Source of the DNA: Agathobaculum sp. NTUH-O15-33
GTDB taxonomy: Bacteria; Bacillota; Clostridia; Oscillospirales; Butyricicoccaceae
NCBI RefSeq assembly: GCF_033193315.1
Contig: NZ_CP136187.1
Span: 930,001 to 994,000 of the forward strand
Reading direction: 5' to 3'
DNA: 64,000 nt
Part shown: positions 17,052 through 26,900 of the stretch, one piece after another
Layout: each line of letters starts with the position of its first letter
Position numbering within the stretch: position 1 is the stretch's first letter
The notes under the pieces: generated by a model
What the model was told of the DNA's origin: nothing
What the model saw: only the letters and a program-made list of their open reading frames with translations
Database searches by the model: none
Position numbers and translations under genes: made by a program

Positions 17052-17266
17052 CGCATACAAAAAAACATAGGAATCACCGAGGTAGTAGGGCGCGACGCCC
17101 TCGGCGCGCCATCTCGAAGGGACGTAAAACTTACTGGGAAACAATGTTACTTCGCTCGGCTGTACCCAGCCTGTTTGGTACTCCCGCATATTCCGGTGCT
17201 TCGCTCTCGGCGCGCCGAGGGCGTCGCGCCCTACTACCTCGGTGATTCACATGTAATTTGTATGCG
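17052..17266. repeat. REPIN-like element between agrC and agrB
   Basis: A perfect 40-bp inverted repeat (17071-17110 with 17209-17248), extended by CGCATACAAA (17052-17061) and its complement (17257-17266), encloses about 98 bp. Each arm contains GTAGGGCG followed by a GC-rich palindrome, the signature of the family B repeats seen again at 52.4 and 53.1 kb. It fills most of the 500-bp agrC-agrB gap. Confidence 0.8.
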
Positions 17267-17343
17267 TTACGTTTATCTTAATGGCATTGGGTGCGTCGCC
17301 CGGCGGCCACTACTGCGCATTTTTTGCGAGCGGGGCGAGCCTC

Positions 17344-18639
17344 CTATGACCGGGAAAGTAAAATTTCAGTGACAAAGCGGTCGTTTTCTTCATAAAAACG
17401 AAGGTGGCCGCTATATTTTTGCACGATTTTGTTGATGTTTTTTACGCCGTAGCCGTGTCCTTCCTTTATTGTTTTTGTGGTGTCAAGCGTTGGGTTATCG
17501 CCAAGGACGGAGCGGGTAATGCTGTTGCGGAGCGTTATCATAGCGTACTCGTCCGATTTCCCGATGGTAAGGGTGATCTCCTTGACCGGCGCTCTGCTGG
17601 CCGCTTCGATCGCGTTATCCAGCAGGTTTCCGAAAAGAACGCAGATATCCTCCGCCGCCATAAAACGCAGCGTTTCGGTAATGACGGGGCTGAACGAGAT
17701 ACCGGCATGAAAAGCGGCGGATTGCTTGACGTTTAAAATAGCGTCCAAAGCGTCGTTCCCGGAAAAAACGAAGGTGCGGTTTAAATCCTCCTGCTGGCGC
17801 AGAAGGTTTTGGATATATTGCCTGACATCGGCTTGTTTACAGTCCGCCGGCTCCAGCATATGGGATAAGCAAAGCAGATGATTACTCATATCGTGCCGAA
17901 TGGAACGCACCTCCTCATACAGGTTTTGAATATCCGCCGCGTTTTGCCGGTCGCTGGCATGCTTGAGCGCCAGCAGCTGATAATCGCTTTTGAGCTGGCT
18001 GCTGCGCGCAAGACTGATGAACAGCCAATATGTTAATAGGTTTAGTACGATCAGCAGACAGACGGCGATAAAAATCTTAGATTGTGTCTCCGGCGCTTGC
18101 ATGGCGGTAGAGGTGATTAGACCGATTGTAACTATGGACAGGACAGGAAAGACAACCAGTGGGAAAACATCTTGCCTTTCAACACGGCTATGCTTTTTGA
18201 AACGCAGCACCAGACGCGTGATCTGAAAAAACAACAGTTTTGTGAGCAATACAGAAATAATACGTATGGTATCGAATTGAGTAAAAATATCTACAATATC
18301 GGCATCGAATATACTGCCAAACAAAAACGCAGTAAAACCTGCGATCGCCATAATGCCAATCATGGTAAAAGCGGACAAAACTGCCTGTATCCAAACGTTA
18401 CCCTTTAAAAGAACCTGACAGAAAATAAGGTTGATTACAATCTGCACTAAGCTGGAAGTGATCTGAAATGCTGCCATAGCAGAGAAACAAGTGACTGCTA
18501 CCGTGGAAATCAACCAAAACAAACCGCAGCCCCACCACCGTTTCGCGCCCTCCACCCGGAAGCCAAAATACCGCGCGAGAAAATCTAGGATTAAAAAGGC
18601 TTCCAGCGCGTTGATCGCTGTTTCAAAAGTAAATCTCAT
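17344..18639 (-). CDS. agrC: AgrC-like sensor histidine kinase (GHKL)
   Basis: Receptor kinase for the autoinducing peptide. The first 210 residues contain about six membrane segments; the cytoplasmic part has the phospho-acceptor His249 in SIRHDMSNH, the N-box NLLDNAIEA (about 336-344) and the G-box GHGYGVKN. 431 residues. ATG 18639 overlaps the agrA stop (ATGA); an upstream in-frame ATG at 18690 would lie inside agrA. Order agrA-agrC is unusual compared with agrBDCA of staphylococci. Confidence 0.85.
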   Translation of the reverse strand: MRFTFETAINALEAFLILDFLARYFGFRVEGAKRWWGCGLFWLISTVAVTCFSAMAAFQITSSLVQIVINLIFCQVLLKGNVWIQAVLSAFTMIGIMAIAGFTAFLFGSIFDADIVDIFTQFDTIRIISVLLTKLLFFQITRLVLRFKKHSRVERQDVFPLVVFPVLSIVTIGLITSTAMQAPETQSKIFIAVCLLIVLNLLTYWLFISLARSSQLKSDYQLLALKHASDRQNAADIQNLYEEVRSIRHDMSNHLLCLSHMLEPADCKQADVRQYIQNLLRQQEDLNRTFVFSGNDALDAILNVKQSAAFHAGISFSPVITETLRFMAAEDICVLFGNLLDNAIEAASRAPVKEITLTIGKSDEYAMITLRNSITRSVLGDNPTLDTTKTIKEGHGYGVKNINKIVQKYSGHLRFYEENDRFVTEILLSRS

Positions 18640-19349
18640 TGTTTCAGGCTCCCTTTGCTGCGGAAAAAGGCGTCTTGGGTATCCTGCCACCGGCTGCGGC
18701 TGACGGGGATAATGATTTCTTTTTTTGCGCGCAGCGTTACATTTTGTTTATCCAGCGTTTTCATATAGCGGCAGTTGATATAGTAACTGTTATGGCAGCG
18801 GATAAAGTCCGGGCTGTTAAGCTGCGCCACGATGTCGTCCAGCTTGGCCCGGAACCGGTGGGTATCTCCCGCCGTATGCAGAAGAATATAGTGCCCCTTG
18901 CTTTCAAAATACAGAATATCATCCAGCAGAAAACGCCGTGTGACATCGTTGACAACAACAGAATATTCCTGTTGTCCCTGCCGTAAGGCGGCGAGCAGCT
19001 TATCGATCACCACGGGCAGCTCCTCCAAATGGTTTTTCCGCAGAAACCAGAAGGGCTGGAACTGGAATGAATCAAAAACCAAATCCTCCATGCTGGTCGT
19101 AAAGATCAACAGCGGCTTTTGGGGGCGGCCTGATAATTGCGCCGCGATGGTGAACCCATTCGCTTCCGGCATATCGATATCCAGAAAGACCACATCCGCC
19201 GGACTTCGGTCGATCTCCTCGAGCAGCCGCGCCCCGCCATCGCAGCGCCGCAGGTCTACCGTTATCTCCCGTTGTGCAAATTCAGTCATAATTGCCCGGC
19301 CAAAGTGGTATAAGAAGGCTTCGTTATCGTCGCAAAGTAGAATACGCAT
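18636..19349 (-). CDS. agrA: AgrA-like LytTR response regulator
   Basis: Receiver domain (residues 1-125) with acidic pocket Asp7/Asp8, phospho-acceptor Asp57 in FLDIDMPE, followed by a LytTR DNA-binding domain (about 135-237; ILYFESKGHYILLHT, FIRCHNSYYINCRYM). 237 residues. Start ATG 19349 has GAGAGGAG 6 nt upstream; an in-frame start eight codons earlier has no RBS. Presumed activator of agrBD and of unknown targets. Confidence 0.85.
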   Translation of the reverse strand: MRILLCDDNEAFLYHFGRAIMTEFAQREITVDLRRCDGGARLLEEIDRSPADVVFLDIDMPEANGFTIAAQLSGRPQKPLLIFTTSMEDLVFDSFQFQPFWFLRKNHLEELPVVIDKLLAALRQGQQEYSVVVNDVTRRFLLDDILYFESKGHYILLHTAGDTHRFRAKLDDIVAQLNSPDFIRCHNSYYINCRYMKTLDKQNVTLRAKKEIIIPVSRSRWQDTQDAFFRSKGSLKQ

Positions 19350-19374
19350 AGACGCTCCTCTCTTCAATACCAAA

Positions 19375-19403
19375 ATTATATATCATTCGCCAAAATAATA
19401 CAA
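19375..19403 (-). promoter_or_regulatory. Promoter of agrA-agrC
   Basis: Minus strand: TTGTAT (19398-19403), 17-bp spacer, TATAAT (19375-19380), 25 nt before agrA. Confidence 0.6.
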
Positions 19404-19472
19404 TAAAATCATGGAAATGTATTTTAGAAAAAGAAAAGAGGCTGTCAAAAAACTATTGCGAAATAAAAGAAT

Positions 19473-19592
19473 GCCTAACTGTCATTCTGAACGAAGTGAA
19501 GAATCTCGCGCGAACGCGCGGAATTGACGTAAGAAGCGCGCGTTCGCGCGAGGTTCTTCGTCGCTTCACTCCTCAGAATGACAAAGCTAGGC
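19473..19592. repeat. Large imperfect palindrome, dispersed-repeat type
   Basis: GTCATTCTGAACGAAGTGAA (from 19481) and its near complement ending at 19582 flank an inner stem CGCGCGAACGCGCG (19507-19520) and its complement (19537-19550). GCCTA/TAGGC closes the outer ends. Sequences starting TCATTCTGA.CGAAG are common dispersed elements in Clostridia. Sits between two genes transcribed in the same direction. Confidence 0.75.
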
Positions 19593-19658
19593 ACTCTTTT
19601 TCTTTTGCAATGGTTTCGCCCTTCTAAGGCGGACTTTTTTTACAGCCTCTGGCTTTGA

Positions 19659-20564
19659 TCAAACAGAATCACGCAGGTTTTGGTAAAACAATGCCGCCTG
19701 CTGGTTGCCGGTGGAAAAGGAAAAAGGCAATCGATTGTTTTCCAACTTTAGCGTGCAAGTGGTAACATCTTGGTATCGCTTATCGTCCTCTAAATAAACG
19801 CTTTGCAGCTTGTGCAGGGGAATATAGGTAAAATCATATCCATATTCGCTTTCCTGCGCGTCCTTTTCCGCGTTTTCCTGTACAATGAGCAGCAATTCGT
19901 CGTCATTGAACAGGTGCAGCGCGCTCGGCAAAAGCTGGGGCTTGAGCAGCCGAAACAGCCGCTGCGTCAAGCTGGGCTGCCGTGGCAAAAGATGCGCCGC
20001 GGGCTGAAACGCGCCGGTTTGAAAGCACTCGCCCGCGTCGCGCAGGTCGTTTTGCAGGTTGATAAACAGCGCGTCCGGTATTTCTTGCTCAAACGCCGGG
20101 CCGACGCGCACCTTCGATTTGGCGCGCGCCTGCTCCCGCGCCTGATAATTCGAGCGGATCAGCCGCACAAAACGCTGCATGAGCTGCATCGAGGTGGTGT
20201 TGAACGTAACGGTAAGCGCGCGGCCGCTCAAGTAAAGCGTGCACAGGCCGAGCAGAAATTTTCGGAACAGCCGTATCCCTTCGATCGCCTCATAAGCAAC
20301 CGTAGTGGAGGAGACCGCCTTGCCCTCGCGCTTTAAAATAAGGATATGGTGTTCGTACGCGGCGATCACATAGTCGTACAGCTCCATGTCCGGCGTGGCC
20401 CGTCGGCGCTCGATATCCCGGGGAATTTTAAAGCTCATAATGGGTTCGGGCGACTGGGGATAATGGGGCGCGAACAAGGCGGGCAGCGGGTGTTCCTCGC
20501 TGATCTCGTATATCCAAGGGCCAAACGCGTCGTATTCGGATACAATCATCCCATCACTTCTCAT
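19659..20564 (-). CDS. Hypothetical protein following glgB
   Basis: 301 residues; no signal peptide. The start ATG 20564 overlaps the glgB stop (ATGA), so it is translationally coupled to the branching enzyme. The first 130 residues are rich in strands around a hydrophobic stretch (FLLGLCTLYLSGRALTVTF, about 98-116); the end (FTYIPLHKLQSVYLEDDKRY) again looks like the strand pattern of a PH-like domain. No family recognised. Coupling suggests a role in glycogen metabolism, but this is position only. Confidence 0.65.
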   Translation of the reverse strand: MRSDGMIVSEYDAFGPWIYEISEEHPLPALFAPHYPQSPEPIMSFKIPRDIERRRATPDMELYDYVIAAYEHHILILKREGKAVSSTTVAYEAIEGIRLFRKFLLGLCTLYLSGRALTVTFNTTSMQLMQRFVRLIRSNYQAREQARAKSKVRVGPAFEQEIPDALFINLQNDLRDAGECFQTGAFQPAAHLLPRQPSLTQRLFRLLKPQLLPSALHLFNDDELLLIVQENAEKDAQESEYGYDFTYIPLHKLQSVYLEDDKRYQDVTTCTLKLENNRLPFSFSTGNQQAALFYQNLRDSV

Positions 20565-22324
20565 TTCACATATTGCAGCAGTACGCCGCTGAATTTTGGC
20601 AAATGCAAGAATAATTTGTCCTCATCTGCCGAAAATGAACGATCGTTCTCTTTTGATGCGCCGCCGAAAGCCGTCCAATCCGTGTGCAGCAGCAGGGTGG
20701 CCGGTGCGTCGATCGGGAAGTCGCAAGGCTCGTCCGAAAAGTTCAGAACAGCAAGCAGGCGTTCGCCGTCTACACTTCGGGTAAAGGCAAAAACGCTTTC
20801 CGTTTGCTCGTCCTGAGGCAGCCAGACAAAGTTATCCGCGCGGTAGTCCGCGTGCAGCGCGGGGTGCGCGCGGTACACTTGGCACAGCGCCGCGAAAAAT
20901 GTGTGGAACGGGCCGTGCTCATACGACCAATCCAGTTCGGCGGCTTCGTTCCATTCCGTGCGCAGGCCCAATTCGCCGCCCATAAAATTCAGCTTTTTGC
21001 CGGGGTGGGCAAACATATAAAGGTAAAAGGCGCGGGCTTCGGCGTATTTGTCCTCTAAATCGCTGCCATACATCTTCTGCACGATAGCGGCCTTGCCGTG
21101 CACCACCTCGTCGTGCGAAAGGGGAAGCAAATACCGCTCATTCGGGAAGTATTCCATGGAAAACAGCAGCTTGCCGCGGTCACGCGGCCGCTCTTCCGGC
21201 GGGGTTTGCATATATTCCAGCGTGTCGTGCATCCAACCGAGGTCCCATTTGTAGTCAAACCCAAGGCCGCCCTCCTGAATGGGCTTAGTAATGCCCGGAT
21301 AGGCGGTCGAATCCTCGGCGATTAGAAGGGCGGTGGGGTGGCGCTGCTTCAATCCTTCGTTCATATTGCGCAAAAACTGTAGCGTATCGCCGTTCACGCC
21401 GCGCGCGGGGTCGCCCTGCCAGTAGATCAGGCGGGATACCGCGTCCATGCGCAGGCCGTCAAAATGGAACTCGGTCAGCCAATAATCGGCGGCGGATTGC
21501 AAAAAGCAGCGCACCTCGCGGCGGGAATGGATAAAGTTGTAGCTGCCCCATTCGCTTTCGCCCACGGCGGGGTGGGGGTATTCGTACAATGTCGTGCCGT
21601 CATACCGGGCAAGGCCGTAGCCGTCCACCGCGAAATGGACGGGCACAAAGTCCATGATTGCGCCGATCTCGGCGTGATGCAGCTTGTCGATCAGCATTTT
21701 CAGCTGCGCCGGGGTGCCGTAGCGCGAAGTCGGCGCGAAAAAGCCGGTGTTTTGATAACCCCACGAGCCGTCAAACGGATGCTCGGATAGGGGCAGGAAC
21801 TCCACGTGGGTGAAGCCGTGCTCGCGCAGGTAGGGGATCAGGAAATCCGCCAGCTCGTCGTAGGTGTACCAGCCGTTTTCATCCTTGGGGTTTCGTTTCC
21901 AGGAGCCGGGGTGCATTTCGTAAATGTTCACGGGGCCGTCATGGCTCGCGGTGCGCGCGGCCATCCATGCGTCGTCGGTAAAGGTATATTCCGAAAGGTC
22001 GGTCACGATGGAGCAGCAGCCGGGGCGAAGCTCCATGGCGAAACCGTAGGGGTCGCAGTGGTCCTGTACCGTGCCGTCCCCAGCGTAAACGCGGTACTTG
22101 TAGAGCTGGCCCGGCTTGGCCTCGGCGCTTTTCAGCTCCCAAAAACCGCTTCTGCCGTCCGGGATCATCGCGTCCTCTTGCCAGTCGTTAAATGCGCCAG
22201 TTACGGTTATTTTAGTGGAATTTGGCGCAAAAGTACGAAAAATGACCGACTGGTCGCTAACGTGAGCGCCGAACCAGCGGTAGGCGTCGAAGATTTTACC
22301 ATCAAAAAAAGCCTGTTTATCCAT
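20561..22324 (-). CDS. glgB: 1,4-alpha-glucan branching enzyme GlgB
   Basis: GH13 enzyme introducing alpha-1,6 branches in glycogen. Domain order: CBM48-like N-terminal domain (about 20-110, FAPNSTKITVTGAFNDW), catalytic barrel with HVEFLPLSEHPFDGSWGYQ (about 173-191), nucleophile Asp in DGLRMDAVS, acid/base Glu in LIAEDS, and PLSHDEVVHGK, then a C-terminal beta domain. At 587 residues it is the short form lacking the extra N-terminal module of the E. coli enzyme. No other glg gene is nearby, so it is an isolated glycogen gene with its coupled companion. Confidence 0.92.
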   Translation of the reverse strand: MDKQAFFDGKIFDAYRWFGAHVSDQSVIFRTFAPNSTKITVTGAFNDWQEDAMIPDGRSGFWELKSAEAKPGQLYKYRVYAGDGTVQDHCDPYGFAMELRPGCCSIVTDLSEYTFTDDAWMAARTASHDGPVNIYEMHPGSWKRNPKDENGWYTYDELADFLIPYLREHGFTHVEFLPLSEHPFDGSWGYQNTGFFAPTSRYGTPAQLKMLIDKLHHAEIGAIMDFVPVHFAVDGYGLARYDGTTLYEYPHPAVGESEWGSYNFIHSRREVRCFLQSAADYWLTEFHFDGLRMDAVSRLIYWQGDPARGVNGDTLQFLRNMNEGLKQRHPTALLIAEDSTAYPGITKPIQEGGLGFDYKWDLGWMHDTLEYMQTPPEERPRDRGKLLFSMEYFPNERYLLPLSHDEVVHGKAAIVQKMYGSDLEDKYAEARAFYLYMFAHPGKKLNFMGGELGLRTEWNEAAELDWSYEHGPFHTFFAALCQVYRAHPALHADYRADNFVWLPQDEQTESVFAFTRSVDGERLLAVLNFSDEPCDFPIDAPATLLLHTDWTAFGGASKENDRSFSADEDKLFLHLPKFSGVLLQYVK

Positions 22325-22359
22325 GAGAGGGGGTTCCCTCCTTTACTATTCTTAGTTAT

Positions 22360-22388
22360 AGTATAAGGGAAGGCGCGGACAAACACAA
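22360..22388 (-). promoter_or_regulatory. Promoter of glgB
   Basis: Minus strand: TTGTGT (22383-22388), 17-bp spacer, TATACT (22360-22365); AAAGGAGGG lies ahead of the ATG. Confidence 0.55.
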
Positions 22389-22512
22389 GGAACAAACCAC
22401 CCATAATATGTAGATTAAGTTTTGGCGCTATATCGTAAAAAATTTTTGAACCAAATGCACCCTTCGGTGCTCTTATATACAGGTGCACCAAATACATGGA
22501 AGGAGGGAGCAC

Positions 22513-23070
22513 ATGACCGACGAAGAACTTGTCCGCCGCTGGAAGCAAGGCGACATGCAGGCGTTCGACGAATTGTACACCCGCTATAAAGATGATGCGT
22601 ATCGCGTCGCCTGCCTTGTCACCGGAAACTGTTCGGATGGTGAGGATTTAACGCAGGAAGCGTTCGTTACCTGCGCGCAGTCCATCTCATCGCTGCGGGA
22701 CGGATCGAAATTCCGCCCGTGGCTGCTCAAGACGCTTACCCGGCTCGCGTGGAAATACTGCCGAAAAAAGCGCCGCGAGACCCCGGAAGCCGAATTGATA
22801 GGAACGGGGCAGGAAGAAAGCGCGCTTAGCGCCGTATTGCGTACCGATGAGCAGAAGCGCTTATACAACGCGCTTTACACGCTGGATGAAAAACGTCGCA
22901 CGGCAGTGATCCTCTATTACTACAATGAACTTTCTGTTCACGAGATCGCCGAGGCGACCGGCGTGATCGAGGGTACGGTCAAATCCCGTTTATTTTCCGC
23001 CCGCCGCCATCTGCGGCAGGCGCTGACAGACAATACGGAAGAGGCCAAGGAGGCTGTCAACCATGGATGA
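22513..23070 (+). CDS. ECF-type RNA polymerase sigma factor
   Basis: 185 residues with region 2 (DELYTRYKDDAYRVACLVTGNCSDGEDLTQEAF split around residues 18-50) and region 4 (LDEKRRTAVILYYYNELSVHEIAEATG, followed by GTVKSRLFSARRHLR). Start ATG 22513 is chosen for GGAGG directly upstream; an earlier in-frame ATG at 22483 has no RBS. The gene overlaps the next one by 8 bp, the usual sigma/anti-sigma arrangement, so the pair is probably co-regulated and the sigma factor held inactive at the membrane. Confidence 0.88.
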   Translation: MTDEELVRRWKQGDMQAFDELYTRYKDDAYRVACLVTGNCSDGEDLTQEAFVTCAQSISSLRDGSKFRPWLLKTLTRLAWKYCRKKRRETPEAELIGTGQEESALSAVLRTDEQKRLYNALYTLDEKRRTAVILYYYNELSVHEIAEATGVIEGTVKSRLFSARRHLRQALTDNTEEAKEAVNHG

Positions 23071-23851
23071 AATGAATTTGAACCGAGCGGTAAGCGAGAC
23101 CCTGCATGCTTGCGGAGACGGGCTGAAAGCGCCCGATAAGCTAAAGACCCGCGTCGATTTTGCGATCAGAAGCGGCGCGCCCCTGCCCAAAAGCAGGATG
23201 AAAACTTGGAAAAGAAACGCGATCGCGCTTTGCGCGGTGCTGGCCGTGGCCGTTGGCGGCGCGTTTGCGGGCGGCAAGGTGGTCAGTTGGTCAACCCACA
23301 GCTATATTGCCAACGGCTGGACTGATTTTGACAAGACCGCGTCGGAAGCGGAAGCCATTTCGCCCGATCTGAAGGTCGTGGACAGCTTTTTAAGCGAGTT
23401 TACCTTTGTACAGGGCAATCGCGACTCGATCGATAAAGTTGACGAATCGGGCAATAAGGTTGAATCTTTCCCGCTGCTGACGCTGCGTTATAAAAATGAT
23501 AAGGACGTTAGCCTCGATGTTTCCGTCGAGCCGGTCCAGCCGGACGGCATATATGACGATCCGTTTGACGAGACCCGCCAGATCGGCGACGTGACCGTGG
23601 GTTACCGCGCAATCCCGCAGATTTTCCTGCCGGGCGACGAATCTGAAAAGCCGACCGCGGAAGAGCAGGCGAAAATGGACGCGGGCGAGATCAACATCGC
23701 CTACGGCACCGAGACGCGCGAAGAGCTAAATTATTATCGTGTCCACTGGGTGGAAAACGGCCTGACGTACAGCATCGCAACCTTTGACGAGAGCGATCTG
23801 ACGGCGGACGACTTTTTCCAGATGGCGGAAGACTTGATCACGGCGAAGTAA
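23063..23851 (+). CDS. Putative anti-sigma factor with one membrane segment
   Basis: 262 residues: a cytoplasmic N-terminus of about 48 residues, a single membrane segment (IALCAVLAVAVGGAFAGGKVV, roughly 52-72) and an extracellular domain of about 190 residues with no known family motif. Overlap with the ECF sigma gene and topology support an anti-sigma role; there is no zinc-binding HxxxCxxC motif, so it is not of the ZAS type. Confidence 0.7.
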   Translation: MDEMNLNRAVSETLHACGDGLKAPDKLKTRVDFAIRSGAPLPKSRMKTWKRNAIALCAVLAVAVGGAFAGGKVVSWSTHSYIANGWTDFDKTASEAEAISPDLKVVDSFLSEFTFVQGNRDSIDKVDESGNKVESFPLLTLRYKNDKDVSLDVSVEPVQPDGIYDDPFDETRQIGDVTVGYRAIPQIFLPGDESEKPTAEEQAKMDAGEINIAYGTETREELNYYRVHWVENGLTYSIATFDESDLTADDFFQMAEDLITAK

Positions 23852-23865
23852 AACAAAAGGCAGCG

Positions 23866-23901
23866 AAAAAGCCCTGTAATTTATGGTTACAGGGCTTTTT
23901 T
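23866..23901. terminator. Terminator after the sigma/anti-sigma pair
   Basis: AAAAAGCCCTGTAA (23866-23879) pairs with TTACAGGGCTTTTTT (23887-23901) around a 7-nt loop. Confidence 0.9.
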
Positions 23902-23924
23902 GCCCATGACCGAAAGGGTTTTGC

Positions 23925-26900
23925 ATGATGAAAAAAAGACTGCTCGCAGTGCTGCTCTGCGCTGTGATGATCGTATCGTTTTTGCCGGTCGGCGCGGGGG
24001 CGGCGGATCGCTTCGGCGCATACGGCTTTACCGAAGAAAAGGTACAAAAACGGGAGGAAGGCGCCTACCACCTGCTGCGGCACACGGCTTCGGGCGCGCA
24101 GGTCCTATGGCTGGAAAACGACGGGGAGGAACGCTCCTTTGCCGCCGGGTTCCGCACCCCGCCCAAAGATTCGATGGGCGAAAACCACGTTTTGGAACAC
24201 GCGCTGCTTTGCGGCAGCGAGAAATATCCGGTGCGCGAACTCATGCACGTACTGGCGAATACCTCGGTCGCGGATGAGCTGAACGCCTACACCTCGGATG
24301 ATTTCACCTGCTATGTGGTGCGTACCAAAAACGAAACGGATTTTTACAACCTGTCCGATGTGTATATGTCGTCCGTGCTGTTTCCGCTGCTGCGAACAGA
24401 GCCGAATATTTTCAAGCAGCAGGGCATCCGTCTGGAATATGTTGACGGCAAGGCGCAGTACAACGGCATCGTATTCAGCGAACTGAAGCTGCGCAGTCTG
24501 GATACGAACGAAAATTCAATCGATTTTGTCAGCGAGCAGATGTACCGCAACCTTTATGGCGACGGCACGCCCACGCTTGCGTCCGGCGGCGCCATTCCGG
24601 ACATTTTAAACCTGACCTATGACGATGTGATGCGCGTTTATAACACCTATTATAAGCCTTCCAACATGCTGATCTATGTGGCAGGCGAGCAGGATATCAG
24701 CAAAACGCTTAAAATGCTGAACGGTTATTTATCTAAAGCAGACAAAGGCAGCGCGCCGGAGATCGAATTTGACAGCGCGCCCATCGAACAGACCAAGAGC
24801 GTGCAGGAATACAACCTGACCGCATCGACCAAAACCGTGGATATCGGCTTTATGATGCACGGGCCGGACGTGCTGGACCTTAAAAATGTCGAGGCATGGA
24901 ACGCGCTCGTTACCTATTTATTAGAGATAAAAATGCAGGAGCAGTTCCCGGATACAATAGGTTATTCGGTCGGCGGCATGGGCGGTGGCATCTATAATTT
25001 TGGTATTATCCTTGCGGGCGTGCCCGTGGAACAGAAGGATCAAGCGGTGCAGGCCTTTCAAAAACTGCTGGACGAAGTGGCCCAAAACGGTATTCCGTCC
25101 GACTGCCTCAACAAGCTGCTCGATCAGCAGAAGACATGGCAGCAGTTTGGCCGCGAGGAGATCTTCACCGGCTTTGCCTACGGCGGCGATCCGCTGGCCT
25201 GCATTGACCGTCTGGATGTGATCGACGCGCTGAAAACCGATACGCAGATTTATAAGACCCTTGCCGCCGAATGGCGCACGGGCAAGTACCAAACGACCGT
25301 CATTTCCGGTAACGGCGGCGCAAAGCCGGGCATTCCGGAGCCTAAGCTGACGGACGCGGAGCTGCAGCAGGTAAAGCGGGATACCGAGGCGTTTAACGCA
25401 TGGATTGGCACGCCGGATTCTCCGGAGAACATTGCCAAGCTGCCGCAGCTCTCGCTCGCAGACTTTTCGGAAAACACCTTTGCGTTAGAACAAAAAAGTG
25501 AAACAACGCCCGAAGCGGCGTGGTACCACACCGTGGATACGGACGCGGAGCAGGCATCCTTCTCGCTCTATTTTCCGATCGAAGCCAAGGCGGACGATCT
25601 TGCCGCTTGGTGCCTGCTGGCCGAATTTTTGAACGATCAGATGGAAAAGGGAAATATTGGCGCTTATTTTGGGGTCGATGGAAATGCGCTGTACGGCGAT
25701 GCGGAAACTTTGGCCCCGGCGCTTGTCGCCGGCGGTTCGGTCGCGCCGGCCGAGCTGAAAACGCAGGTCGATCGTCTGATTAAGCTGCTGGGTGCGCCGC
25801 CCTTACAGGATACGAGCGCGCTGCGCGCCTTCCTGACCGAGCGGAAAAAGCAACTGAAAGCGAATTTCTCCAATCCATTCCAGACGGAGTACGGCCTCAG
25901 ACTCTTGGCGAGCACGCAGAGCAACCGCTTTTTAAGCGGGGCGCCCGCCGGGTTCTACGGCTCGTCGCGCTCCTATCAGGCGTTTGTGGAAAAAGCGGTG
26001 GATGCGCCTGAAAAGGATGAAGCGCTGCTCGCACGGCTGCGCGGCCTGCTGGGCGATGCTTTAAAACGCGGCGGCGTAGTGACGAACTTTCAGGGGAGCG
26101 AAACGGATTACCGCACCTTCCAAGCGGCGGCTAAGTCCTTTTTGGCGGGACTGCCCGAAGGCAGCGGCGTTTCCTCCTGCGCGTTTTTGCCCGGCGGGTG
26201 GCCGTCCGCGCTCGTCGTTTCCAACGGTACGCAGGACGACAACCACGTGATGATAGACGGCGTTTACGATGGGCCCGTGGATGACGCGGCGCTGCGCGTG
26301 CTGGGCTCGGTGCTGGGGGCCAAATACCTGATGCCCGAGCTGCGCGACAAGCGCGGGGCCTACGGTACGAACATCAGCTTTGACGCGCACGGCATGACCA
26401 TGGCGTGCGCGGGCGGTGTGCCCGTGGACGAGGTGATCGCGGTCTATAAAGGCGTGGGCGCGTATGTGCGGGGGCTGACGCTGTCGGACAGCGAGCTGAA
26501 CGGCTACATTATCGGCGCGATCAAGGAATACGACGAGGAGGCGTCATGGTCGCGCGGCAACGCCGCGGCGCTCGCGCGTTCGGGCAAAACGCAGGCCGAT
26601 TTTGAGCGCGAGCGTGCGGCGCTGATGAACGTCACATTGGACGATCTGAGAGCATGCGCCGATCTGCTGGATCGCATGACCGCGCAAAACCGCGTGTTTG
26701 CGCGGGTAAACACCGCGGAAGCGAAGGGCGTTCAATTCCCGTTCGCCTGCCGCGCGGACGCGGATACCGGACGGGTGCGGCCGATGCTGCGCGCCGATCT
26801 GCCGCAGGAAGGCGCGAAAACGCCGCTGACGCGGGCGGAAAGCCGCAGCGCTGATTGCGGAAAGCTTGATCGACCAGTCCGCTGTCGAGCGGCCCGAACT

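Noticed and set aside
26838..26842. Classical programmed frameshift site
   Set aside because: No stop codon, slippery heptamer or downstream pseudoknot resembling known +1 or -1 sites; an indel or error is the simpler reading.
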